This document shows, one piece after another, positions 37,476 through 47,668 of a stretch of DNA of 64,000 nt. The first letter of the stretch is position 1. Each line of letters opens with the position of its first letter. A program made the position numbers and the translations under genes. Source of the stretch: VAZQ01 sp963771845 (lineage in GTDB: Bacteria; Pseudomonadota; Alphaproteobacteria; Rhizobiales; Xanthobacteraceae). Location of the stretch: the NCBI GenBank assembly GCA_963771845.1, contig CAVYVC010000024.1, positions 186,001 through 250,000 on the forward strand, read 5' to 3'. The notes under the pieces are model-generated. The model had not been told where the DNA came from, made no database searches, and was given only the letters and a program-made list of their open reading frames with translations.

Positions 37476-40121
37476 ATGCGCACTGATCAAGCTCGCCCTG
37501 TTCGCCTGGCTGACTATCGCCCGCCCGATTGGCTGGTGGAGACGGTCGAACTCGATATCACGCTCGACCCTAAGGCGACCCGCGTGCGTGCAACCCTGAT
37601 GCTGCGCCCTAACGGAGGACCGCCCGCACCTCTCGTCCTCGATGGCGACGCGCTCGATCTGCGCTCGATTGCGCTCGATGGCCATGCTTTGTCTCCCGCG
37701 CAATACGCCGCGGCACCGGAGCAGTTGACCATCGCACAGCCGCCGCCGCGGCCTTTCCGGCTCGAGATTGAGACGCTCGTCAATCCGTCCGCCAACACTC
37801 AACTGATGGGTCTTTATCGCTCCGGATCGATCTACTGCACGCAGTGCGAAGCCGAGGGCTTTCGCCGCATCACCTATTTCATGGACCGTCCCGACGTGAT
37901 GGCGGTGTACACCACCCGCATCGAAGCGGACAAAGACGAAGCGCCGGTGCTGCTGGCGAACGGCAATCTCGTGGAGCGCGGAGAAATCGCGGGCACTAAC
38001 ACGCACTACGCGATCTGGCACGATCCGTTCCCCAAGCCATCCTACCTGTTCGCCATGGTGGGCGGAAAACTTGCCTGTGTGGCGGACCGCTTCCGCACCA
38101 TGTCCGGGCGTGACGTGGCGCTGCGCATCTATGTCGAGCCAGGCAACGAATCCCGCTGCGGTCATGCCATGGAGTCCCTCAAGCGCGCCATGCGCTGGGA
38201 CGAAACCTCGTTCGGACGCGAGTACGATCTCGATGCTTTCATGATCGTTGCGGTTTCCGACTTCAACATGGGAGCGATGGAAAACAAGGGCCTCAACATC
38301 TTCAACGACAAATACGTACTCGCGTCTGCGGAAACGGCGACCGACGGGGATTTTGACCGCATCGAAGCGATCGTCGCACACGAATACTTTCACAACTGGA
38401 CGGGAAATCGCGTCACCTGTCGCGACTGGTTCCAGCTTTGCCTCAAAGAAGGGCTCACGGTGTTTCGCGACCAGGAGTTCACAGCCGACATGCGCTCGCG
38501 CGCGGTTGAGCGCATTGGGGATGTGCGGGCACTGCGGGCGCATCAGTTCGATGAGGATGCCGGTCCGCTCGCACATCCAGTGCGGCCGTCGCAATATCAG
38601 GAGATCAATAACTTCTATACGACGACCATCTATGAGAAAGGGGCCGAGGTGGTGCGGATGCTCAAGACGCTGCTCGGCCCGGATAAATTTCGCAGCGGCA
38701 TGGATCTTTATTTCAGCCGTCACGACGGACAGGCCGCCACAGTCGAGCAATTTGTGCAATGCTTTTCCGATGTCTCGGGCGTCGATCTCACCCAATTCAT
38801 GCTCTGGTACTCGCAGGCCGGAACGCCGGAAGTGGTCGCGACCGGCAACTATGATGCGCACGCCAGAAGCTACCGCCTCGACCTCGCGCAGACCGTGCCG
38901 GCAACGCCCGGACAGCCCGACAAGCAACCGATGGTGATTCCGCTCGCCGTCGGACTGATGGGCCGGGACGGGCGTGACTTGCCGCTCAAACATGGCGACG
39001 GCGCCGCGCTCGATCGTGCCGTGCTGACCCTGACGCAAGCCGCCCAGAGCTTTGTATTCGGGCAGATCGAGCAGGCCCCGGTGCTCTCCCTCAATCGCGG
39101 ATTTTCAGCGCCCATAAAGCTCAGGGCGAATCTCGCAGCGCAGGAGCTGCGCTTTCTGGCCGCCCACGACAGTGATCCTTTCAACCGCTGGGAGGCGCTG
39201 CAAACTCTGGCAACGCGGCTTCTGGTCGACAATGTCTCGGCATTGCGCGCGGGTCGGCCGGTGCGCGAGGAGCCCGGATTGACGCAGGCGCTTGGCGCCC
39301 TGCTCGATGACCGCCAACTGGAACCTGCTTTTGTTGCGCTCATGCTGACGCTTCCGGGTGAAGCGGAGATAGCGCGCGAGATCGGTCGCGATGTCGACCC
39401 CGACGCAATTTTCGCGGCGCGTTCGGCGCTACGCAAGCGGGTCGGGTATACGCTGGGGGACCCGCTGCTCGGCATTTACCGTGCTCTCGCCGAAAACGGA
39501 CCCTATGCGGCTGACGCCGCAAGCGTCGGCCGCCGCGCCTTGCGCAATGCCGCTCTCGACCTGATGGTCGCAAGCGGGAGCTCCGATGCCGCCGCGCTTG
39601 CCGCAATTCAATATCGTGCTGCCGATAACATGACCGATCGAATGGCGACACTCTCGACGATATCCTTGCATAACGCTCCCACAAGGATGGAGGTGCTCGA
39701 GGATTTCTATATGCGTCATCGCGAGGATCCGTTGATCGTCGACAAGTGGTTCTCATTGCAGGCGACGATCCCCGAGCCGGCAACGCTCGATCGCGTCAAG
39801 GCGCTCACGTCTCATCCGGTATTTTCATTCGCCAATCCCAATCGCGTGCGCGCCTTGATCAATACATTCGCGTTCGCCAACCACAAGGAGTTCAATCGTC
39901 CCGATGGCGCCGGCTATGATTTTGTCGTCGATGTGGTGCTGGCGCTCGATTCCAGGAATCCACAGGTTGCGGCGCGGCTTCTCTCCGCGCTCAAGAGCTG
40001 GCGAGCGCTCGAGCCGGGAAGAAGAGATTGCGCCCAAGCCGCCCTGGCACGTGTGGCTGGCACGGCCTCGCTGTCTCCCGACGTGGCCGATATCGCCCAG
40101 CGCGCCTTGGCAGAGCAGTGA
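37476..40121 (+). CDS. pepN: Aminopeptidase N (M1 family)
   Basis: 881 residues from ATG 37476, the usual length of the proteobacterial PepN. The exopeptidase motif GAMENKGLNIFN and the zinc site HEYFHNW...KEGL (His302, His306, Glu325, catalytic Glu303) are intact, followed by the C-terminal Ig-like and alpha-helical domains (VVATGNYDAHA, FSFANPNRVRALI). It trims N-terminal amino acids from peptides in the cytoplasm. The frame is open from 37323, but the first 51 codons look non-coding. Confidence 0.95.
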   Translation: MRTDQARPVRLADYRPPDWLVETVELDITLDPKATRVRATLMLRPNGGPPAPLVLDGDALDLRSIALDGHALSPAQYAAAPEQLTIAQPPPRPFRLEIETLVNPSANTQLMGLYRSGSIYCTQCEAEGFRRITYFMDRPDVMAVYTTRIEADKDEAPVLLANGNLVERGEIAGTNTHYAIWHDPFPKPSYLFAMVGGKLACVADRFRTMSGRDVALRIYVEPGNESRCGHAMESLKRAMRWDETSFGREYDLDAFMIVAVSDFNMGAMENKGLNIFNDKYVLASAETATDGDFDRIEAIVAHEYFHNWTGNRVTCRDWFQLCLKEGLTVFRDQEFTADMRSRAVERIGDVRALRAHQFDEDAGPLAHPVRPSQYQEINNFYTTTIYEKGAEVVRMLKTLLGPDKFRSGMDLYFSRHDGQAATVEQFVQCFSDVSGVDLTQFMLWYSQAGTPEVVATGNYDAHARSYRLDLAQTVPATPGQPDKQPMVIPLAVGLMGRDGRDLPLKHGDGAALDRAVLTLTQAAQSFVFGQIEQAPVLSLNRGFSAPIKLRANLAAQELRFLAAHDSDPFNRWEALQTLATRLLVDNVSALRAGRPVREEPGLTQALGALLDDRQLEPAFVALMLTLPGEAEIAREIGRDVDPDAIFAARSALRKRVGYTLGDPLLGIYRALAENGPYAADAASVGRRALRNAALDLMVASGSSDAAALAAIQYRAADNMTDRMATLSTISLHNAPTRMEVLEDFYMRHREDPLIVDKWFSLQATIPEPATLDRVKALTSHPVFSFANPNRVRALINTFAFANHKEFNRPDGAGYDFVVDVVLALDSRNPQVAARLLSALKSWRALEPGRRDCAQAALARVAGTASLSPDVADIAQRALAEQ

Positions 40122-40226
40122 CCGCTGTTGTTGCGCTGTCGCCCGCGTGAGTGCAGCGACATACGGCAGCGATTGGGATGAGTAGTGGATAGTTCGCTAT
40201 CAGGGCGAGTGAATTGGAGAACGCGC

Positions 40227-41201
40227 ATGAACGCTCAGCGCCGCTATTTTCTTGCAACTGTCGCGTCGGCTGCTGTGCTCACCCTTGCCCAGGGTGCGCG
40301 GGCGCAAGCCTATCCATCACGGCCAGTACGGCTCGTGGTCGGCTTTGCAGCGGGGAGCACGACCGACATCCTCGCGCGCCTCATTGGGGCATGGCTCTCC
40401 GAGCGCCTCGGCCAGCAATTCATCATCGAGAATCGTCCGGGTGCCGGCGCCAATATCGCCACGGAAGCGGTCGCGAAGGCTGCCCCGGATGGCTACACGC
40501 TGCTCATGATTGCGCCGGTGCACGCGATCAATCCGACGCTCTATTCCAAGCTCAACTACAATTTTGAGCGTGATATCCAGACCGTTGCCGGCATTGTGCG
40601 CGTGCCGAATGTCCTGGAGGTTCATCCGGCGGTCCCGGCCAAGACCGTACCCGAGCTCATCGAGCTCGCGAAAAGCAAGCCCGGATCACTGAGCTTTGCA
40701 TCGGCGGGGGTGGGGACTGCAAGCCACTTGGCAGGAGAAATGTTCAACGCCATGGCCGGCGTGAACCTCGTGCATGTGCCGTATCACGGTGATGGACCGG
40801 CGATGACTGATTTGATCGCCGGTCAGGTGCAGGTCGGTTTTGCGACCATGACGGCCTCCATCGGCCACATCAGGAGCGGCAGGCTACGCCCGCTCGCCGT
40901 TGCCACGGCGACACGTTCGGATGCGCTGCCGGAGCTGCCGAGGGTTGCTGATTACGTGCCGGGCTACGAAGCGAGCTCGTTATTCGGCGTGGCGGCTCCG
41001 AAGGCCACTCCCATCTCGATTGTTGAAGCCCTTAATCGCGAGATCAACGCCGGACTTGCGAATCCAGCGATCAGGAGCCGACTGCTCGACATGAATGGCA
41101 TGGTGGTCGCGGGCTCGTCGGCCGATTTCGGCAAACTCATTGCAGATGAAACCGAGAAATGGGCGAGGGTGATTCGAGCCGCCAATATCAAGGCGGACTG
41201 A
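40227..41201 (+). CDS. Tripartite tricarboxylate transporter (Bug family) substrate-binding protein
   Basis: 324 residues, a paralogue of the receptor at 5983 (same build, shared WLSERLGQ, NIATEAV and KLIADETEKW motifs). Leader MNAQRRYFLATVASAAVLTLAQGARAQ, then YPSRPVRLVVGFAAGSTTDILAR and IIENRPGAGANIATEAV. It is probably periplasmic and binds a carboxylate. No tctAB genes are near. ATG 40227 is chosen because the leader begins there. Confidence 0.92.
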   Translation: MNAQRRYFLATVASAAVLTLAQGARAQAYPSRPVRLVVGFAAGSTTDILARLIGAWLSERLGQQFIIENRPGAGANIATEAVAKAAPDGYTLLMIAPVHAINPTLYSKLNYNFERDIQTVAGIVRVPNVLEVHPAVPAKTVPELIELAKSKPGSLSFASAGVGTASHLAGEMFNAMAGVNLVHVPYHGDGPAMTDLIAGQVQVGFATMTASIGHIRSGRLRPLAVATATRSDALPELPRVADYVPGYEASSLFGVAAPKATPISIVEALNREINAGLANPAIRSRLLDMNGMVVAGSSADFGKLIADETEKWARVIRAANIKAD

Positions 41202-41258
41202 GCCGGACCGATCCGAATTCATTTAGATTTGGCTCACCGGCGAAATTCAGTTGATCTG

Positions 41259-41388
41259 TAGGGTGGGCAAAGGCGCGCTTTTGCGCGCCGTGCCCACGCG
41301 TAACCACTCCATCCGACCGTGGGCACGCCGCGCGCGGGGAGTTGCATGATTGCGCAAACTGGATTGTGCGCGGCTTTGCCCATCTACG
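41259..41388. repeat. Interspersed repeat, GTAGGGTGGGCAAAG family
   Basis: It begins GTAGGGTGGGCAAAGGCGC and ends GCTTTGCCCATCTACGC; the internal CGTGCCCACGCG / CGTGGGCACGCC are also complementary. It overlaps the last codon of rlmE and lies between convergent genes. Confidence 0.7.
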
Positions 41389-42052
41389 CTTCTTGATTCG
41401 TTCCGCGAAATCCCGTGGCCAGCAGATAAAGCTCGGCCGAATCCGCGCGGCTGGCCGCCGGTTTGACATGCCTGACGCTGGCAAATTCCCGCTTCAGCTC
41501 ATCAAGCAGGGCGGCCTCAGTGCCGCCTTGCAGCACCTTGCACAAGAATGCGCCGCCGCGCGCCAGCACCTCGCGTGCGAACTCGGCTGCTGCCTGCGCC
41601 AGCGCCATGATCTTGAGGTGATCGGTCCTGCGATGACCGGTCGCATTGGCGGCCATATCCGAAAGCACCACGTCCGCAGTTCCCGCCAGAACGCTCTTGA
41701 TCGCGGCCGGTGCGCCCGGATCGAGAAAATCAAGATGCAGAAACTCGACACCCGCTATCGCAGCCATCTCGATCAGATCCACAGCAATGACGCGCCCGGT
41801 GCCGTGGGCTGCACCGACGCGCTCGGCTGCGATCTCGCTCCAGCTCCCCGGCGCGGCTCCCAGATCAACCACCCGCGCGCCTCTTTTCAGCAACCGATAC
41901 TTGTCATCGATCTCGATCAGCTTGAAGGCGGCACGCGATCGAAATCCTTCGCGCTTCGCGCGCGCAACGTAGGGATCATTGAGTTGGCGCTGGAGCCAGC
42001 GCCTGGACGAATGCGAGCGGCGTTTGCCGGACGTGAGTCGCGCCTTCAACAT
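41384..42052 (-). CDS. rlmE: 23S rRNA (uridine2552-2'-O)-methyltransferase RlmE (RrmJ/FtsJ)
   Basis: 222 residues. SAM-binding VVDLGAAPGSWSEIAAE, DLIEMAAIAGVEFLHLDFLD, DVVLSDMAANATGHRRTDH and FLCKVLQGG with the catalytic lysine. It methylates U2552 of the ribosomal A-loop. The stop lies just inside a dispersed repeat. It is 9 bases behind the Ppx/GppA gene on the same strand, a pairing often seen in alphaproteobacteria. Confidence 0.94.
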   Translation of the reverse strand: MLKARLTSGKRRSHSSRRWLQRQLNDPYVARAKREGFRSRAAFKLIEIDDKYRLLKRGARVVDLGAAPGSWSEIAAERVGAAHGTGRVIAVDLIEMAAIAGVEFLHLDFLDPGAPAAIKSVLAGTADVVLSDMAANATGHRRTDHLKIMALAQAAAEFAREVLARGGAFLCKVLQGGTEAALLDELKREFASVRHVKPAASRADSAELYLLATGFRGTNQEA

Positions 42053-42061
42053 CTCACGAGC

Positions 42062-43183
42062 TCAAGACGGTCGTGCTTCGCCTTCCCAGATGCCGTCCTG
42101 GCGCATCATCTGCACCAGCATGCCTTCCCGCAGTCCGCGGTCGGCAACCCGCAGCCGGCGGCATGGGAATGCCGCGCGGATGGCATCAAGGATCGCGCAG
42201 CCGGCGAGGACCAGATCGGCCCGCTCGGCTCCAATGCACGGATTTGCAACGCGATCTTCATAGCTCATGGCGAGCAGACTTTGGATCACCCGCGTTGCGT
42301 CTTCGTCACCCATCCAGCAGCCGTCGACCCGGCGGCGTTCGTAGCGCCGCAGCTCAAGGTGAACACCCGCGATGGTCGTGACTGTTCCCGAGGTACCGAG
42401 CAGATGCACGTGACCCGGACCGACGCCGCCATGCTCGGCCACGAAGCGCCCGACGAAGGTCGCAACCTCCGCAATCATGGCGGCATAGATTTCAGGCGTG
42501 ACAACGTGTCCGCCGTGACGCTCGGCAAGAGTTACGACGCCAACCGGCAGGGAGGCCCATGCATTGATCTTTGGCTCTGGCGGCCCGCGGTCGCCGGGAG
42601 GGGAGCGATCGAGCCGGACCAACTCGGAGGAACCGCCGCCGATATCGAACAGGACGACGCCGTCCGCGTGCGGATCCATCAGCGGCGTACATCCCGTGGC
42701 CGCCAAGGTCGCCTCGGTTTCCCGATCAATGACTTCAAGATCGAGTCCAACCTCCTTTGCGATACGCGCGCGAAATTGCGCCCCGTTGTCGGCTGCGCGG
42801 CAAGCTTCGGTTGCGATCAGACGCGCTCGTGTGACCCCCCGGGCCCGCATCTTGTCGCGGCAAACCGCGAGGGCCTCCACTGCGCGCGCGATCGCTGCCT
42901 CGCTGATACAGCCGGAACGCGACACGCCCTCGCCTAGCCGGATGATGCGGGAGAACGCATCGATCACGCGGAATCCATCGCCGGCGGGACGCGCAATCAG
43001 AAGACGGCAGTTATTGGTGCCGAGATCAAGCGCGGCATAGGTCGGCCCCGCCCGAGGAGCAGCGTCCTGCGCGCGCTTGCGGCGAGGTCCATGGAAACTG
43101 CGTCGAGCTGACCAGGGCCGCGCTGGCGGCCCATTCCCGCGCGCATCATCGAGCCCGCCGGCCGGCCGGCGCTCGTCGGTCAT
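42062..43183 (-). CDS. ppx: Ppx/GppA family exopolyphosphatase
   Basis: 373 residues from ATG 43183 (an earlier ATG at 43246 is also possible). The actin-like ATPase fold of Ppx/GppA shows TYAALDLGTNNCRLLI, RIIRLGEGV, ATEACRAADNG, DIGGGSSELV and HLLGTSGTVTTIAGV. It degrades polyphosphate or pppGpp from the end. The first 45 residues are basic and disordered. It forms an operon with rlmE downstream. Confidence 0.92.
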   Translation of the reverse strand: MTDERRPAGGLDDARGNGPPARPWSARRSFHGPRRKRAQDAAPRAGPTYAALDLGTNNCRLLIARPAGDGFRVIDAFSRIIRLGEGVSRSGCISEAAIARAVEALAVCRDKMRARGVTRARLIATEACRAADNGAQFRARIAKEVGLDLEVIDRETEATLAATGCTPLMDPHADGVVLFDIGGGSSELVRLDRSPPGDRGPPEPKINAWASLPVGVVTLAERHGGHVVTPEIYAAMIAEVATFVGRFVAEHGGVGPGHVHLLGTSGTVTTIAGVHLELRRYERRRVDGCWMGDEDATRVIQSLLAMSYEDRVANPCIGAERADLVLAGCAILDAIRAAFPCRRLRVADRGLREGMLVQMMRQDGIWEGEARPS

Positions 43184-43451
43184 CGAGTTCCTTTCCTCCG
43201 CGCGCAAGCCTTTCCGTGCGGGCTCGTCGGCAGCGGCAATATTCAAATCACGATCGCGATCAGTCTATCACACGGGCAGGCTGCGCAACAGATACGCTTT
43301 CGACGCATGGCGCGCGGGCATGTCCTTGTCGTCTCCTCCTGTGTGCTTTATTGCACCAGCACCCGCTTCGGACGCGGGTCATCCCCGCAAGCCCAGCAAT
43401 GACGGAACCCGGACCGTGAATCTGCAACCCGATCCGAACAGCCTCGCGATC

Positions 43452-45777
43452 ATGAAATTCGCTGTCGGTCAGCCGGTGGCGCGCACCGAAGATCCCATCC
43501 TGGTGCGTGGACAAGGCCGCTACACCGATGATCTCAACCTTCCCGGGCAAGCCTATGCGGTGATGGTGCGCAGCCGCATCGCCCACGGCGTGATCAAAGG
43601 CATCGACATATCGGCGGCCGCGGGAATGCCGGGCGTGCTCGGCGTATATACCGGGGCTGATCTTGCTTCCTATGGCCCGCTCAAATGCGTCGTGCCGTTC
43701 AAGAACCGCGACGGTACGCCCATGCGAATGCCCCCGCGGCCGGCGCTCACTACCGATAAGGTCCGCTTTGTGGGCGATCCGGTTGCGTTCGTTGTCGCCG
43801 TGTCGTTACCGCAGGCGAAAGACGCGGCTGAAGCCGTTGCGATTGATATCGATCCGCTCCCTGCGGTCGTGCGACCGGAGGATGCGGTGCGTCCTGACGC
43901 GCCGCTCCTGCACGAACAGGCGCCGGGGAACGTGGCGCTCGATTATCATTACGGTGATGCCCAGGCAGTTGCAGCTGCGTTTGCGAAGGCTGCCCACGTC
44001 ACAAAGCTCAAGCTCGTCAATAGCCGCGTGGTCGTGAGCGCGATGGAGCCGCGCGCGGCCCTTGCCGAATACGACGCGGCGAATGCACGCTACACGCTGC
44101 AAGTGCCGAGTCAGGGCGTGTTCGGCATGCGGGCGAACATTGCGGATATTCTGAAAGTCGAGCCCAAGCAGGTCCACGTCATCACCAACCACGTCGGCGG
44201 CTCGTTCGGAATGAAGGCGGCGCCGTTTCCGGAATACGTGTGCGTGCTGCACGCCGCCCGCGTGCTTGGCCGCCCGGTGAAATGGACGGACGAGCGCTCG
44301 GGCAGCTTCGTTTCGGACAGCCATGGCCGCGATCATGTGGTGACGGCAGAACTTGCTCTTGATGCGCAAGGCGACTTTCTCGCGGTGCGGTTGACGAGCT
44401 TGGGCAACGTGGGCGCGTTTCTTTCGCAAGTCGCCCCGATGCCGTCCACCCTCAACGCGGTGAGAAACGTCCAGAGCGTCTATCGAACACCGCTGCTCGA
44501 AGTGCTCGACCAAGTGCGTTTTCACCAACACTTCACATGTTTCCGCCTACCGCGGTGCCGGCCGCCCCGAGGGAAACTATTACATGGAGCGCCTGATCGA
44601 CGTCGCGGCCGCCGAGCTGGACATTGATCGCATCGAGCTGCGGCGGCGCAATCAAATCAGGCCACGCGAAATCCCGCGCAAGGTTGCTTCAGGAAGCAAC
44701 TACGACAGCGGCGACTTCCCCGGCATTCTCAAGCACGCGCTCGAGTTCGCCGATGTCAAAGGGTTCGCACGCAGGAAACGTGAGAGCCGCAAGCGCGGCA
44801 AACTGCGCGGGCTCGGTATTGGCTGTTTCCTGGAGTGCACCGCCCCCCCAAGCAAGGAAATGGGCGGCATCCGCTTCGAGCGGGACGGTAGCGTGACCAT
44901 TATTACCGGGACGCTTGATTATGGGCAGGGTCATGCCGCGCCGTTTGCCCAGCTGCTAAGCGAAAGGCTCGGCATTGCGTTCGAGCGCATCCGGCTCGTC
45001 CAGGGCGACAGCGACGAGCTCCTCGCGGGCGGCGGCACCGGTGGCTCTAAATCCATCATGCACAGCGGCACCGCCATTGTCGAAGCGGCGGGCAAGGTGA
45101 TCGAGCAAGGCAAGCAGATTGCCTCACATGTGCTCGAGGTCGCAGCGAGCGACATCGAGTTCGCGAACGGCCGCTTTGTCATCGTGGGGACAGATCGATC
45201 AGTCGGCATCATGGAGCTTGCGGAAAAGCTGCGCGCGGGGCTCGTTCTGCCGGAAGGAACGCCGCGGAGCCTTGATGTTCGTCACGTGAGTGAGGGACCC
45301 GGCTCGGCCACCTTCCCCAATGGCTGTCACGTCTGCGAGGTCGAGCTCGATCCTGACACCGGCGTGATCGAGGTCGTGAAATACAGCTGCGTCAACGACT
45401 TCGGCACGGTCATCAATCCTCTTATTGTCGAAGGCCAGTTGCACGGTGGGGTGGTTCAGGGCATCGGCCAGGCATTGATGGAGATGACCGCCTATGACAG
45501 CGACGGTCAGCTGCTCACCGGCTCATACATGGATTACGCGCTGCCGCGGGCGGCCAATTCGCCGCAAATGACCGTGGTCAATCATCCCGTGCCGGCCACC
45601 ACGAATGTGCTCGGCGTGAAGGGCTGCGGGGAGGCAGGCTGCGCCGGTTCGTTGACCTCGGTGGTGAATGCCATTGCGGATGCGCTCTCTGAGTTCGGCA
45701 TCCACCATCTCGACATGCCGGCAACACCGCAGCGGGTGTGGCGCGCCATCCAGGATGCGCGCGCCGCGACGCCGTGA
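43452..45777 (+). pseudogene. Xanthine dehydrogenase family molybdopterin-binding subunit, one frameshift
   Basis: Joined at one frame change this is a full-length large subunit of about 774 residues. It has VGQPVARTEDPILVRGQGRYTDD, NHVGGSFGMK, VSAYRGAGRPEGNYYMERL, GTLDYGQGHAAPFAQL and the catalytic glutamate in VKGCGEAGCAGS. The AYRGAGR loop marks it as not a form I CO dehydrogenase. The frame changes near 44508-44512: one extra base between EVLD and KCVFTNT. It has no small or medium subunit genes beside it; the only neighbours are in the separate set at 46847-50663. The substrate is unknown. Confidence 0.88.
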
Positions 45778-45780
45778 TGG

Positions 45781-46110
45781 TGTAATGAGCGGCGCATCAT
45801 CTCGGCGTGGCGGTCAGAGCCGCATGAAAGGCGTTACTTCTGGCAAACCCAGACGGATTGGACACGGCTACGGCGCATTACCCAGTCCCAGATCCGCAAA
45901 AGCGTTCTGTCCGATCCGGATGTTCACCCCACAGACGAGAAATTCTGGAAACAGGCCAAAGTCGTGCTGCCGCGGCCCAAGCAAGTCGTAACTATACGAC
46001 TTGACGCCGATTTGCTGGAGTGGTTCCGCCAGCAGCAGGGATATCAGACGCGAATCAATGCCATTCTTCGCCTACATGAACGCGAACACAGCAGTGTAGA
46101 GCGCGGTCCG
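45781..46110 (+). pseudogene. BrnT/BrnA toxin-antitoxin remnant
   Basis: One frame without an ATG reads first NERRIISAWRSEPHERRYFW, which is the C-terminus of a BrnT toxin, and then TDWTRLRRITQSQIRKSVL and VTIRLDADLLEWFRQQQGYQ, which is a BrnA antitoxin with its ribbon-helix-helix DNA-binding end (RINAILRL). Most of brnT is gone and both ends now share one frame. A GTG at 45964 could still start the antitoxin end. It sits directly after the molybdenum hydroxylase gene and faces an intact BrnT/BrnA pair. Confidence 0.65.
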
Positions 46111-46165
46111 TTCGTCAGACTGGCTCACCAGCCATGGAAGCGCGCACAACGATGCCCTGTCGCCA

Positions 46166-46429
46166 TTAGGGACTCAGCCGGGCTGCCTTGCGCAGTGCCG
46201 CGTTGATCCGCGATTGCCAACCTGGACCGCCGGCGCGGAAATGCTCAAGCACGTCGGGGTCGAGGCGCAAGCTCACGGCCTGCTTCGCCGCAGCCTTTCG
46301 CGGCCGGCCGGGACGGATAAGTTTATTGCCCTCCCAAATCTCCGCGCGCTCGAACCACTCGCGATCGAGGGGCGCAGCCTCATCGGGATCAATCCATTTG
46401 CTCTTCGTAGTACGCTTCTTCGTCGGCAT
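46166..46429 (-). CDS. brnA: BrnA-type antitoxin (ribbon-helix-helix)
   Basis: 87 residues. A basic N-terminus, then DREWFERAEIWEGNKLI and the RHH part KQAVSLRLDPDVLEHFRAGG followed by WQSRINAALRKAARL. BrnA neutralises BrnT and represses the operon. Its start lies inside the end of brnT (41 bases overlap), the usual order toxin first, antitoxin second, so translation is coupled. Confidence 0.82.
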   Translation of the reverse strand: MPTKKRTTKSKWIDPDEAAPLDREWFERAEIWEGNKLIRPGRPRKAAAKQAVSLRLDPDVLEHFRAGGPGWQSRINAALRKAARLSP

Positions 46430-46661
46430 GACCGTACCTCATCGAGATGATCCGGCGACTGTTTTCTCGCGGTGTCCACACGATCACGACAAAGCGATGA
46501 TGCAACCATCCAGCAGTAATGAACCGCGGTTCGCCATAATCACGCCGCTCGTCCGAGAGCGTCATCGAGCGCCCTGCAAAAATCAGCTCGGCATCGGCAA
46601 AATCCAAACCGCGCTCTTTGAGAGTCCGCTGCCGCTTCGCTTTGTCCCAGGTGAGCGCCAT
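46389..46661 (-). CDS. brnT: BrnT-type toxin (RelE-like ribonuclease)
   Basis: 90 residues from ATG 46661. It begins ALTWDKAKRQRTLKERGLDFADAELIF, then DERRDYGEPRFITAGWL, RFVVIVWTPRENSRRIISMR, which match BrnT, an mRNA-cleaving toxin of the RelE fold, and ends in an acidic EEAYYEEQMD. Codons upstream to 46742 show no similarity. It forms a TA pair with the overlapping brnA. The pair is opposite in direction to the remnant at 45781. Confidence 0.85.
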   Translation of the reverse strand: MALTWDKAKRQRTLKERGLDFADAELIFAGRSMTLSDERRDYGEPRFITAGWLHHRFVVIVWTPRENSRRIISMRYGHADEEAYYEEQMD

Positions 46662-46746
46662 TAATGTATATACGAAAATTCGAAATGTAAGGCGAATATT
46701 CTTGCAGTGCGCTGGGATCGCGTTGACGACGCGTGAACGCAAGAAT

Positions 46747-46778
46747 TAGCCCGCATGAGCGTAGCGACATGCGGGCCA
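46747..46778. repeat. Interspersed repeat, GTAGCCCGGATG family, short copy
   Basis: A 32-base unit TAGCCCGCATGAGCG / CGACATGCGGGCCA forming one hairpin. It lies between brnT and the FAD-subunit gene. Confidence 0.5.
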
Positions 46779-46846
46779 CCCCCTTTAGCTGAGCCCAGAC
46801 ATCGCTTCACTCATGCCGGACTACACAGGTTGCAATTCTCAGCTCG

Positions 46847-47647
46847 TCACGCCACCGCGGCTGCTACCGCGCGGCGCGCAAGCACGCCGATGAGATGGGC
46901 GCGGTACTCGGCGCTGCCGTGGATGTCGCTCGCCATGCCATCGGCCGGAACCGTCATGCCTTCCAGCGACTTGGGCCCAAATCGTTTCTTGAGCGCCTCC
47001 TCGAATGCCGTCACCCGGAACACGCCGCTTGCGCCGGCTCCTGTCACTGCAACACGAATTTCGGAGCCGCGTTTGGAGACAAACACGCCGACCAGCGCGT
47101 AGCGTGAAGCCGGATTGGGGAATTTCTGATAGGCCGCCTTCTGCGCCTTCGGGAATTGCACCTTGGTGATGATTTCGTCGGGCTCGAGCGCGGTCTCGAA
47201 CAGGCCCTTGAAAAATTCGTCGGCGGGAATGCGCCGCTTGTTCGTAATAACGGTTGCTCCGAGGCCAAGAACGCCCGCGGGATAATCCGCATTCGGATCA
47301 TTGTTGGCGACCGATCCGCCCAGCGTGCCGCGATGCCGAACTGCGGGATCTCCGATCTTGCCAGCGAGATCTGCGAGTGCGGGAATATTTTCTTTCACCA
47401 CCGGCGAGGTTGCGACCTCCACATGCGGCGTCATGGCGCCGATTGTGAGCGAACGGCCGCCCATCTCGATGCCGCTCAGGCCGGGGATCTTGGAAAGATC
47501 GATGAGATGCTTGGGCCCGGCCAGCCGCAGCTTCATGGTCGGAATGAGCGTATGGCCGCCGGCAAGAAGCTTTGCTTCCTCCTGCTTGCCAAGCAGGTTG
47601 GCTGCCTGGCGCAGCGTCTCCGGCCGGTGTTGTGTGAATGCGTACAT
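46847..47647 (-). CDS. Molybdenum hydroxylase FAD-binding medium subunit (CoxM/XdhB type)
   Basis: 266 residues. FAD-binding motifs AGGHTLIPTMKLRLAG (about 31-46) and the RHRGTLGGSVANNDPNADYPA segment (about 104-124), followed by EIITKVQFPK. It passes electrons between the 2Fe-2S subunit and a flavin acceptor. It is the third gene of an S-L-M set read on the minus strand (50663 to 46847), 21 bases behind the large subunit. Confidence 0.92.
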   Translation of the reverse strand: MYAFTQHRPETLRQAANLLGKQEEAKLLAGGHTLIPTMKLRLAGPKHLIDLSKIPGLSGIEMGGRSLTIGAMTPHVEVATSPVVKENIPALADLAGKIGDPAVRHRGTLGGSVANNDPNADYPAGVLGLGATVITNKRRIPADEFFKGLFETALEPDEIITKVQFPKAQKAAYQKFPNPASRYALVGVFVSKRGSEIRVAVTGAGASGVFRVTAFEEALKKRFGPKSLEGMTVPADGMASDIHGSAEYRAHLIGVLARRAVAAAVA

Positions 47648-47668
47648 CGCTTGCTCTCCTATGCGGCC

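Noticed and set aside
37458..39038. Long minus-strand frame (526 codons) opposite pepN
   Set aside because: Antisense shadow of a well conserved aminopeptidase; amino acid composition is abnormal (rich in His, Arg and Val).
41342..42937. Long plus-strand frame opposite rlmE and ppx
   Set aside because: It spans two real genes of the other strand and has no recognisable domain.
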